The position numbers and the translations under genes are program-made. Positions 8,159 through 16,267 of a stretch of DNA of 64,000 nt are shown here, in pieces; positions within the stretch are counted from its first letter, which is position 1, and each line of letters opens with the position of its first letter. Source of the DNA: JBGPTK01 sp963797765 (GTDB lineage: Bacteria > Acidobacteriota > Terriglobia > Acidiferrales > UBA7541); assembly GCA_963797765.1 (NCBI GenBank), contig CAWCQU010000007.1, forward strand, positions 124,001 through 188,000, read 5' to 3'. The notes under the pieces are model-generated. The model saw only the letters and a list, made by a program, of their open reading frames with translations. It had not been told where the DNA came from and did no database searches.

Positions 8159-9937
8159 TCAGGCGGATCGAGGCTCTTCTGCGGTTGCCATTGCACGCCG
8201 ATCTGTGAAAAACAAAATGGCGAGGAGAAGCGCGGTGACGAGCGAAATTGCGCCTCCGATTGTGCGGTCGCGTGTGCGCGTGAATCGAATTTCCACCCGG
8301 GAATGTCCAGCCGGTACGGCGACTATAATTTCTCCCGTGTTCTTCCTGGCGCGGGATTCCACCGGGCGACCGTCCAATTCCACGCGCCATGCCGGATAGT
8401 CGAGCAACCGGAAGATTAGCGTGACCGGCCGCTGCGTATCCACCGTGGCGATTCGATCCTCGGAATTCCATCGCTCGATATGAAAGCGAAAATCGTGGTT
8501 CATCTGATTGGCTGGAACTTTCATGGAATTCGCGATGGTGTTGATCGGAGCATCGATGGCCGCGACGCGCGGCGCCGCAATCTGCAAATCGGACCGGTCG
8601 CTGGCCATCGGCTGGTATTCGTCGGTGCCCTCGTAACCAGCGCCTGATTGAATTGCCGTTTCGGCCTGAGGAATGTCCTCGGAATCCCACCAGGCGTCGC
8701 GCGCGATCACCACCGCAGCAGAGCCCAGCGTCAGAGCAAGCACGATCCATCCAATCCAACGCTTGTGTACCCTCGCCACGGCTGCGGCTGCAAACATCGC
8801 GAACACCACGCCGAGCGGCATCAGCCATCGCCAGGGAAACTGGACGAACCGGAGCTTCGGCAGCAAGAGCCACACAAATCCGCTGAAAGGAAACATAAGC
8901 GCGGCCGATACAGCGCCCAGTGCTGCCAGGGCCCACCATATTTTCGGGACCTCGCGGCTGCGGCGCATTGCCAGGGCGATGGCAATCGCCGTCATCAGGA
9001 TCATTGCAACCGCTACGGAAGATACTTTCCAATTGAAAAGTTGAAACTCCGGATCGTCCGAATGCGTGAACAGAAAATTTTCGGCCGGACGCAGGGCCGG
9101 CCCAAGCGCCTGCTGAATCTGTACCCATTTTTGTTCCCACGCCGCCGGAACAATGTAAAAAGCCGCCAGCCCGAATCCACCGGCCATCGCCGCGCAACCG
9201 CGTGCAAATGTTCTCGCCGATCTTTCAATCGAGCTTTCGAATACCAAGAGCAAGGCCAGCGAATACGTAGCAATCACCGCAGCCGGCGCATTCGAAAGCC
9301 AGATGGCCGCAAAGGCCGCAGCCAGCGCGATGATCCCGCGCGCGCGGCTGCGCCCAATCCGAATCGCGCAGAGAATTAGCCACGGAAAAATTGCGCCCGC
9401 CACTAGTTCAGCAAAATCACTCCGGTAATACACCACCACGAATTGATACGGATTCGCCATGTAAAGAACCGCGGCGGCGAGCGAATCCCGCGGCGGCAGC
9501 CATTCGCGCGCCAGGTGAAACATTCCGGCCGCGGCCGTCACCAGCATCAGCCAGATCAGCGCGCCCGGGACCATTCTCCATTCCATCACTTGGCCGAGCG
9601 CCGCGCCCAGCGTCCAGGAAATTGGCGGATAAAAAATAAAACGCGGCTCTCCATATCCGAAATTTGCCCAGGCCGCCCAGCGTGGAAAAATGATGCCCTC
9701 GTGCCATTGCCGGGAGGCATCCATCCAGGATTGGATGTGAAATGCGATGTCGTGGCCGGAAGCATTCTCGCGAAACGGGAATGGAGCGATGATCGCGGTG
9801 GCCACCAGCAGCACGATCGCGATCCCAAGCCAGCCGCGCAGGCTTTGTGCGGATACATTGTTTTCCGATGGAGTGCGAATGGGAGGCGACGGGTTCACGT
9901 GGCGCATTTTGACCGGTTGCATCGCGGCCGCGAGCAT
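8159..9937 (-). CDS. Multi-span membrane protein, 6-pyruvoyl-tetrahydropterin synthase-related (PTPS_related) type
   Basis: About 592 residues with roughly ten or more hydrophobic helices. Near the N-terminus, GHDIAFHIQSWMDASRQWHE, FPRWAAWANFGYGEPRFIFY and the following helix resemble the membrane-protein family named PTPS_related, which looks like a lipid-linked sugar glycosyltransferase (GT-C-like) scaffold. A soluble, probably periplasmic C-terminal part (about 420-570) contains VTLIFRLLDYPAWRVELDGR and ends with one more helix (ISLVTALLLAILFFT). Activity is not known. Start choice is uncertain: ATG 9937, 9922 and 9907 and TTG 10000 are all in frame, and none has a clear ribosome site. Confidence 0.65.
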   Translation of the reverse strand: MLAAAMQPVKMRHVNPSPPIRTPSENNVSAQSLRGWLGIAIVLLVATAIIAPFPFRENASGHDIAFHIQSWMDASRQWHEGIIFPRWAAWANFGYGEPRFIFYPPISWTLGAALGQVMEWRMVPGALIWLMLVTAAAGMFHLAREWLPPRDSLAAAVLYMANPYQFVVVYYRSDFAELVAGAIFPWLILCAIRIGRSRARGIIALAAAFAAIWLSNAPAAVIATYSLALLLVFESSIERSARTFARGCAAMAGGFGLAAFYIVPAAWEQKWVQIQQALGPALRPAENFLFTHSDDPEFQLFNWKVSSVAVAMILMTAIAIALAMRRSREVPKIWWALAALGAVSAALMFPFSGFVWLLLPKLRFVQFPWRWLMPLGVVFAMFAAAAVARVHKRWIGWIVLALTLGSAAVVIARDAWWDSEDIPQAETAIQSGAGYEGTDEYQPMASDRSDLQIAAPRVAAIDAPINTIANSMKVPANQMNHDFRFHIERWNSEDRIATVDTQRPVTLIFRLLDYPAWRVELDGRPVESRARKNTGEIIVAVPAGHSRVEIRFTRTRDRTIGGAISLVTALLLAILFFTDRRAMATAEEPRSA

Positions 9938-10056
9938 AGCGGAACATTCACTTCGATGCCAACCACATTGCGACGAATTCTCATGTTTTGCCCACAACAA
10001 TAGTTGTCAGAAGTGCCCGGACTCGGTAGAGTCTGAGTTCGCATTTCGGGCTGCCA

Positions 10057-12708
10057 ATGACCGCGGAAGAAAAACGTCTGGAAGAATCGCGCATTCGAGA
10101 TATCCACTGGAAGCGCTGGGGACCGTATCTCAGCGAGCGCCAGTGGGGAACGGTGCGCGAGGATTACAGCGCCGATGGCGACGCCTGGCGCTATTTTACG
10201 CACGATATGGCGCGTTCGCGGGCCTACCGCTGGGGCGAGGATGGCATCGCGGGATTTTCCGATCGCCATCAGCGTTTTTGTATCGCGCTGGGGCTGTGGA
10301 ACGAGCGCGACCCGATTCTAAAAGAACGATTGTTCGGCCTGACGAATCGCGAAGGCAATCACGGCGAAGACGTAAAGGAATATTATTTTTACCTCGACGC
10401 CACGCCGACCAATTCCTACCTGAAATGCCTGTACAAATACCCGCAGGCGGAATTTCCTTACGCAAAACTGGTGGCGGAAAACGGCCGCCGCACTCGCAAA
10501 GATCCTGAGTACGAACTGATGGACACCGGCGTATTTGCCGAAAATCGCTATTTCGATGTGTTCGTGGAATATGCCAAAGCGGGCCCGGAAGACATTCTGG
10601 CTCGCATCACCGCGTGGAATCGCGGCCCTGAAGCCGCGCCGCTTCGCCTGCTGCCGACTTTTTGGTTTCGAAATACATGGTCCTGGGGAGGACTGGTTCG
10701 CCAATGCAAAGCGGAACGCTTCTCCCAAATTCCAAACCTGGCCGCGATTGAAGCCTACCAGCCGGATTACGGGAAGCGCTGGCTGACCGCAGAAGGCTCG
10801 CCGGAGATGTTGTGGACGGAGAACGAGAGCGACCTGGAAACATTATTCGGATTGAAGAATCGCTCCGCATACGTGAAAGACGGCATTCATAATTTTATCG
10901 TTCACGGAAAAAAAGACGCCGTAAATCCCGCGCAGGTAGGGACGAAAGTTTCATTTCACTATCCGTTCAAAATAGAACCAGGCGCGAGCGTGACTCTACG
11001 CCTTCGCCTGACCGATTACGAACCGAACGCCAATCTTTTCGGGCCTGGTTTCGATTCCATTTTTGCCGATCGCATTCGCGAAGCCGATGAATTCTATTCT
11101 CAACGGCTGGGACAGAGTTCGACGGAAGACGGGCAGCGAGTACAGCGGCAGGCCTTCGCCGGACTCATTTGGAACAAGCAGAGTTATCACTACGAAGTAA
11201 AAACCTGGCTGGACGGCGACCCCACGATGCCGCCTCCTCCACGTGAACGATTGAAGGGCAGGAACGCGCACTGGAAGCACCTTTACAACGCCGACGTAAT
11301 TTCCATGCCGGATAAATGGGAATATCCCTGGTATGCCGTGTGGGATTTGGCGTTTCACTGCGTTTGCATGGCCCTGATCGATCCCGATTTCGCCAAGGAA
11401 CAACTGATTCTCTTGTTTCGCGAATGGTACATGCATCCCAACGGAAAGCTTCCCGCCTACGAATGGAATTTCGACGACATGAATCCGCCGGTGCAGGCCT
11501 GGGCGGCCTGGCGCATTTACAAAATCGAGCGGCGCATCCGGGGCAAAGCCGACCGGGAATTCCTCGAGCGAATCTTTCACAAGCTGCTGCTGAATTTTAC
11601 ATGGTGGGTGAACCGCAAAGATCCCGACGGGATGAACGTTTTCGAAGGCGGCTTCCTGGGCCTCGATAATATCGGAGTGTTCGACCGCTCGACTCCGCTT
11701 CCGGGCGGCGGATTCGTGGAACAATCTGACGGCACCAGTTGGATGGCGCTCTATTGCCTGATTCTTCTTTCGATGTCCGTCGAACTGGCCCACGAAGATC
11801 CCGCCTATGAAGACGTGGCCAGTAAATTTCTGGAGCACTTTGTATACATCGCCGACGCCATGAACGATATCGGTGGCGAAGCGGGAGAAGGCGTCGGCCT
11901 GTGGGACGACAAGGATGGTTTCTATTACGACGTGATGCAAATGAATGGAGCTCACACGCCGCTAAAAATCCGCTCGATGGTGGGAGTGATTCCCATGTTT
12001 GCCGCGGAAACTTTCGAGCCCGAGGACCTGGAGGGGCTCCCGAATTTCCGGCGCCGCATGCAATGGTTTATCGATCACCGGCCCGGCGTTTCCGAGCAGG
12101 TGGATATGAGTCAAAAAACGGACAAGGGGCCCCGGCTGCTCTTATGCCTGGCGAACCGGAAGCGGCTCTCGCGGATGCTCCGTTACGTGCTGGATGAAAA
12201 GGAATTTCTTTCGCCGTACGGGATTCGCTCGCTTTCGAAGATTCATGCCGACCATCCATTTGTGCTGCAATTGGACGGGCAACAGCACACAGTGGACTAT
12301 GAGCCCGCGGAATCCACTGTTGATCTTTTCGGAGGGAATTCCAATTGGCGAGGGCCGATCTGGTTTCCCCTAAATTTCCTGATGATCGAAGCGCTGCAGC
12401 GCTACGACTACTACTATGGAGATGAATTCAAGGCGGAATTTCCTTTTGCCTCCGGCGAACAGAAGGATCTGTGGGATATTTCCTGCGAAATTTCGCGGCG
12501 ATTGAATCGAATCTTTCTCCAGGAAAATGACCAGCGCGCGGTGTATGGCGATTCAGCGATCTTCCAAAAGGATCCCTACTGGCGAGATTTGATTCTTTTC
12601 TACGAATATTTCAACGGCGATACCGGCATGGGACTTGGCGCCAGCCACCAGACTGGATGGACCGCGCTAGTAGCCAAGCTGCTCGAACAGAGCGGCGAAT
12701 GGCTGTGA
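10057..12708 (+). CDS. GH63-type glucosidase (MGH1-like glycoside hydrolase)
   Basis: Large 883-residue protein with no signal peptide, so probably cytoplasmic. It matches bacterial glucosidases related to family GH63, from HWKRWGPYLSERQWGTVRED at the N-terminus through an N-terminal beta domain to an (alpha/alpha)6 barrel. Conserved barrel blocks include WEYPWYAVWDLAFHCVCMAL (about residues 422-441), LPAYEWNFDDMNPPVQAWA, GVFDRSTPLPGGGFVEQSDG and GNSNWRGPIWFPLNFLMIEAL. In GH63 the acid and base are an Asp and a Glu in such barrel loops; I cannot assign them with certainty. Probable role: hydrolysis of alpha-glucosides or mannosylglycerate-like compatible solutes. It is divergent from the membrane protein at 8159-9937. 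Confidence 0.85.
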   Translation: MTAEEKRLEESRIRDIHWKRWGPYLSERQWGTVREDYSADGDAWRYFTHDMARSRAYRWGEDGIAGFSDRHQRFCIALGLWNERDPILKERLFGLTNREGNHGEDVKEYYFYLDATPTNSYLKCLYKYPQAEFPYAKLVAENGRRTRKDPEYELMDTGVFAENRYFDVFVEYAKAGPEDILARITAWNRGPEAAPLRLLPTFWFRNTWSWGGLVRQCKAERFSQIPNLAAIEAYQPDYGKRWLTAEGSPEMLWTENESDLETLFGLKNRSAYVKDGIHNFIVHGKKDAVNPAQVGTKVSFHYPFKIEPGASVTLRLRLTDYEPNANLFGPGFDSIFADRIREADEFYSQRLGQSSTEDGQRVQRQAFAGLIWNKQSYHYEVKTWLDGDPTMPPPPRERLKGRNAHWKHLYNADVISMPDKWEYPWYAVWDLAFHCVCMALIDPDFAKEQLILLFREWYMHPNGKLPAYEWNFDDMNPPVQAWAAWRIYKIERRIRGKADREFLERIFHKLLLNFTWWVNRKDPDGMNVFEGGFLGLDNIGVFDRSTPLPGGGFVEQSDGTSWMALYCLILLSMSVELAHEDPAYEDVASKFLEHFVYIADAMNDIGGEAGEGVGLWDDKDGFYYDVMQMNGAHTPLKIRSMVGVIPMFAAETFEPEDLEGLPNFRRRMQWFIDHRPGVSEQVDMSQKTDKGPRLLLCLANRKRLSRMLRYVLDEKEFLSPYGIRSLSKIHADHPFVLQLDGQQHTVDYEPAESTVDLFGGNSNWRGPIWFPLNFLMIEALQRYDYYYGDEFKAEFPFASGEQKDLWDISCEISRRLNRIFLQENDQRAVYGDSAIFQKDPYWRDLILFYEYFNGDTGMGLGASHQTGWTALVAKLLEQSGEWL

Positions 12709-12744
12709 CAGCGCAGAGGCGGGAATTCGCGCGGGAGTTCCAAG

Positions 12745-14277
12745 CTATTTAGTTTTCGGCAATTCCACTAGTTCAACCAAAACTTTTTTGCTCCCGGCGT
12801 TCGCCAGGAAAAAATTCACTCGCGTGCCGTCCGCGCCGGGGCGCGTTGCCGGATAGATGGGCGAAACGCCAAGGTGCGATTGCAAGTAGTCCGTTGCTCG
12901 ATCCACATCGGCCGTTTCGAATTCCACCTGCTGAATTCCTTCGCCAAATTTTGCCAGAAAGCGCGCGATCGCTCCGCCTCCGTTTGGGTCGCGCGTCGTT
13001 AGAATATCGAGATGCGCGGCATCGATCACCCATTCGAATTCGCGGGCGTCCTGATCGGGCGGCACATCCGCCAGATGCGGATTGCCCGCGGCGGCGCGAA
13101 CCCCGTCAAAATATTCGGGCCGCACGGCCACGCCCACGGTTGCCCGGGCGCGGACAAGAGCCGCGAGTTCCGGAACTTTCAGCCAACTGGCAATCGCTTC
13201 GTTGCCCAGTTCCTGGCCGCGGCGATAAATTTCCCGGGCTGCGGCCTTGCGGGCAGTTTCATCGGCGTTTGCGAGATCGCGGATTAATTCGGTCATCTGG
13301 GCCGCTCCAGGGCCGGGATTTGTAGTTTTCTTTTTCGCGCTGGCCGGGGATTTCTCTTCTTCGGATTTTTTCTTGATGGGCACCACCAGCGAGGCAACAA
13401 TGGAGATGGCCAATACTCCCACCACGATCAACAAGGAAATGTGCGTGGGAATGTTGATCCAGCGCTCTCCCACCAGCTTCGCGCCCATGAAGAGCAGCAC
13501 GACGGAAAGGCCTTCGTCCAGGAATTGAAACTTGGGCATTGCGCGAGCCAGCAGGAAATACAACGCGCGCAAGCCCAGAATCGCGCACACGTTGGACGAA
13601 TAAACAATGAAGGCATCGCGCGTGATCGAGAAAATTGCAGGAATCGAATCCAACGCGAAAGTGAGGTCCGCTGTTTCGATTACGACTAGCACCAGCAGCA
13701 ACGGAGTGGCCATCCACCGGCCTTCGCGGCGCACCAGAAAATGATGCCCGGTCGGGCCTTCGGCAAGCGGAATCACTTTGCGCACCCAGCGCAGCGCGGG
13801 ATTTTTTCCGGGGTCCACTTTTTCTCCGGAATGTAACAGCATTCTGCCGCCGGCGACGATCAGGAAAGCGCCGAAGAATGCGAGAATCCACTCAAAACGG
13901 TGAATCAGCGCCACTCCGGCGGCGATTAATCCGCCACGCATCACCAGAGCGCCGAGAATTCCCCAATAGAGTACACGGTGTTGATCGCGAGCTTCGACCG
14001 AGAAGTAATGAAAGACCAGCGCGAAAACAAATAAATTGTCCACGCTCAGCGATTTTTCGATCACATAGCCCGTGAAGAATTCCAGGCCGGGCTTCGATCC
14101 GTAATGCAGCCAGATCCAGAGATTGAATCCCAGCGAGAGCGCCACCCACACGGCGCTCCAGAATGCGGCGTCCCGTAGCGTGCTCTCGCGTTGTTTGCGG
14201 CTGAAAATACTGAGGTCTGCTGCGAGCAGGAAGAGGACCACCAAGTTGAAGCCGATCCAAAGAGCAGGCGTGCCCAC
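12745..14277 (-). CDS. TerC-family membrane protein with C-terminal VOC-like domain
   Basis: 510 residues. The first ~310 form a TerC/Alx-type membrane domain of seven to nine helices with the family's acidic signatures: ADLSIFSRK, EKSLSVDNLFVFALVFHYF and VVIETADLTFALDSIPAIF. TerC proteins are linked to metal-ion (manganese, tellurite) homeostasis. After a charged linker (KKKSEEEKSPASAKKKT) come a helical segment (about 335-385, MTELIRDLANADETARKAAA) and a final domain with LDILTTRDPNGGGAIARFLA, GEGIQQVEFETADVDRATDY and a closing VLVELVELPK. This is the pattern of the second half of a glyoxalase/VOC fold, with the usual GxxHH metal-ligand region reading GIQQ. TerC proteins are usually about 300-350 residues, so this is a fusion. 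Confidence 0.8.
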   Translation of the reverse strand: MGTPALWIGFNLVVLFLLAADLSIFSRKQRESTLRDAAFWSAVWVALSLGFNLWIWLHYGSKPGLEFFTGYVIEKSLSVDNLFVFALVFHYFSVEARDQHRVLYWGILGALVMRGGLIAAGVALIHRFEWILAFFGAFLIVAGGRMLLHSGEKVDPGKNPALRWVRKVIPLAEGPTGHHFLVRREGRWMATPLLLVLVVIETADLTFALDSIPAIFSITRDAFIVYSSNVCAILGLRALYFLLARAMPKFQFLDEGLSVVLLFMGAKLVGERWINIPTHISLLIVVGVLAISIVASLVVPIKKKSEEEKSPASAKKKTTNPGPGAAQMTELIRDLANADETARKAAAREIYRRGQELGNEAIASWLKVPELAALVRARATVGVAVRPEYFDGVRAAAGNPHLADVPPDQDAREFEWVIDAAHLDILTTRDPNGGGAIARFLAKFGEGIQQVEFETADVDRATDYLQSHLGVSPIYPATRPGADGTRVNFFLANAGSKKVLVELVELPKTK

Positions 14278-14405
14278 GGGCCACAGTTTATCAGATCATG
14301 GGGGCAGTTCCTTCCCGTGTTGCGCCGGCGCACTGCCGTGCAGCAGCACGAACAATCGCGCCGCACATTTGTTTTTTATTTTCAGGCTCGCGATAGAATC
14401 GAATC

Positions 14406-15128
14406 ATGAGCCTTTTGGACATTGTGGAGCACAGACCCTGGCCATTGCCCGCAGGTCCGTGGTTCATGGTCCAGAACTGGTACGATTTGTTGTTTTCGCA
14501 TTGGCCAATAAATTCTGAAATCCTGCGGCCGATGATTCCCGCGGAGCTTACGCTGGATGCGTTCGACGGCCAATCCTGGTTGAGCATCACTCCGTTCCAC
14601 ATGGATCTTCGGGTGCGCGCGATGATTGCTCTCCCGTATTTCTCGCGGTTCCCGGAGCTCAATTGCCGGACCTACGTCAATTTGGAAGGGAAGCCTGGAG
14701 TTTTTTTCTTCAGCCTGGATGCGGCCAGCCGCGCGGCGGTGTGGGGAGCGCGATCGTTTTACCATCTGCCTTACTTTTACTCGAGAATGCGAGTGGAAAA
14801 GCGGGCTGATTTTATTTCCTATTCGTCGCTTCGCGGTCCGGCCAGATGGAGGGGAATTTACGGTCCGGTTGCTCCCGAACATCGGGCTATACCCGGCACG
14901 CTGGAGCACTGGCTTACGGAGCGATATTGCCTGTACGCTGCGAAAGGCGGGCGAATTTATCGAGCGGAAATCCATCACGTCCCCTGGGCGCTGCATGAGG
15001 CGTACGCGGAAATTGAAGAGAATACAATCGCCGCTGCCGCGGGAATTGCGTTGCCAGCGGTAGCTCCGCTGCTGCAATTTTCTTTCAAATTAAATGTATT
15101 GATCTGGCCGTTGCGCCGGGTGGCTTGA
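14406..15128 (+). CDS. DUF2071 family protein (YqjF-like)
   Basis: Soluble 240-residue protein matching DUF2071: WFMVQNWYDLLFSHWPIN, LRPMIPAELTLDAFDGQSWL, TPFHMDLRVRAM, FPELNCRTYVNLEGKPGVFF and FFSLDAASRAAVWGAR are the usual blocks. The fold is related to acetoacetate decarboxylase, but the function is unknown. It starts at ATG 14406 in the region divergent from the TerC gene. A REP-like inverted pair begins seven bases after its stop codon. Confidence 0.88.
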   Translation: MSLLDIVEHRPWPLPAGPWFMVQNWYDLLFSHWPINSEILRPMIPAELTLDAFDGQSWLSITPFHMDLRVRAMIALPYFSRFPELNCRTYVNLEGKPGVFFFSLDAASRAAVWGARSFYHLPYFYSRMRVEKRADFISYSSLRGPARWRGIYGPVAPEHRAIPGTLEHWLTERYCLYAAKGGRIYRAEIHHVPWALHEAYAEIEENTIAAAAGIALPAVAPLLQFSFKLNVLIWPLRRVA

Positions 15129-15134
15129 GAGTTT

Positions 15135-15210
15135 GTAGTGGCACAGCCACTCCTGGCTGTGCACGTATCGGATTCCCGGACCGCTCACAGCCAGGAGTGG
15201 CTGTGCTACT
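15135..15210. repeat. REP-like inverted pair (REPIN-like) between convergent genes
   Basis: Copy one has arms GCACAGCCA (15141-15149) and TGGCTGTGC (15154-15162) around CTCC, preceded by GTAGTG. Copy two is inverted, with CACAGCCA (15186-15193) and TGGCTGTG (15198-15205) around GGAG, followed by CTAC. The two copies are almost perfect reverse complements over about 24 bases, separated by about 23 bases, so the whole unit can fold into one long hairpin. The TAG stop of the minus-strand gene (15206-15208) lies within the repeat edge. It probably acts as a bidirectional transcript end or as a mobile REPIN. Confidence 0.7.
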
Positions 15211-16084
15211 TTGATTCGTTGGAAATTCGCGGAGGCTCGACGGCGTTGGAATTGCTCAATTCGATGCGCGTCACATCTCCCGCGCGGACGACCACGGGAG
15301 TATCCCAGCGCAACCGGGCGTCGCCCGCCACGGCAGCCACTTCCAGAGTGCTGATCCAGTATTCACCAGGAGGGACATTTCGAAACACGGCGCGGCCGTC
15401 CAAATCGGTTTCCGCACTGCCGGCCTTATAACGTGAATCCGCCCAATCGAGCGATCGCCGCCGAACGGCGGGCACGCGCTCCGCGAGCATGCGCTCCCAT
15501 TTGGGCCCGGGATCAATGGGCATCAGTTCCACGTCAATTCCACTGGCGCTCTTCGGATTCGCGATCAGGTATTTTTCAACCGTCTCGCGATATTCCTTCA
15601 TTTGTTTTTCGTATTTTTCGGGATTCTTTGTTTTGTCGCGCTCACGAAATTTTGGCTGCGGGAATCCGATTTCCTTGTCGCCCGCGTTGTGTTCCAGGTA
15701 GGCGTCGTAAAACTCCGGAATCTTCATGATGTCCGCCGGGGTCATCTGGTGGGTCAAATCTTCGCCGGAAAGCTTCACGGTCTTGGTCTTTTTCATCCAG
15801 GCTTTCAGTTCGGGGGACTGCTTCAGGCCATCAATGTAATCGTTGAGAACCGGTTTGGGCTCCGTAGCATCGGCTTCTTTTTGGATGTCGGCGAAGCTCT
15901 TGCGCAGCAGGACAAACGGCAGCCCGCGCACCGGTTCGGCAATGCCCGACGACGGCCGGATTCGCGCGACGAATTCAACCGAGCCCGATTGCTGCGCTGC
16001 CGCCGGGCTTGCTGCGCCCAGCACGCATGCGACAAACAGGATGAATCCGGCTAGCGAGAAGGGAAAGATTCGGCCAGGCTTCAT
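15206..16084 (-). CDS. Secreted protein of unknown function with C-terminal carboxypeptidase-regulatory-like domain
   Basis: 292 residues from ATG 16084, preceded by AGGA. The N-terminus is a signal peptide (MKPGRIFPFSLAGFILFVAC to about ASPAAAQ), so the protein is exported. The middle is helical and charged (KEADATEPKPVLNDYIDGL, KFRERDKTKNPEKYEKQMKE). The last ~80 residues look like an Ig-like carboxypeptidase-regulatory fold: AETDLDGRAVFRNVPPGEYW, then VVVRAGDVTRIELSNSN. No enzyme motif is visible and I do not recognise the family. An in-frame extension to 16162 runs into a REP-like repeat and is unlikely. Confidence 0.75.
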   Translation of the reverse strand: MKPGRIFPFSLAGFILFVACVLGAASPAAAQQSGSVEFVARIRPSSGIAEPVRGLPFVLLRKSFADIQKEADATEPKPVLNDYIDGLKQSPELKAWMKKTKTVKLSGEDLTHQMTPADIMKIPEFYDAYLEHNAGDKEIGFPQPKFRERDKTKNPEKYEKQMKEYRETVEKYLIANPKSASGIDVELMPIDPGPKWERMLAERVPAVRRRSLDWADSRYKAGSAETDLDGRAVFRNVPPGEYWISTLEVAAVAGDARLRWDTPVVVRAGDVTRIELSNSNAVEPPRISNESK

Positions 16085-16149
16085 GGGGCACATCCTAGCA
16101 GAATGCCGCGAAGCGCGGGATGCTATCGAGTGGAGATGTTCCACCGAAA

Positions 16150-16180
16150 GTAGCACAGCCACTCCTGAGTGGCTGTGCGC
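16150..16180. repeat. REP-like palindrome
   Basis: Arms GCACAGCCAC (16153-16162) and GTGGCTGTGC (16169-16178) surround TCCTGA. This single-copy variant of the dispersed element, with a rearranged loop, lies in the divergent spacer between the secreted-protein gene and the third ADOP permease. Confidence 0.6.
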
Positions 16181-16267
16181 CTTTCGCTGCCCACAATTCC
16201 AATTCCACTTTTTCTAATCATCTTGAAACTTAGATTTGCTCCCCGGTGTCCAACAAAGGGGTGCGCC

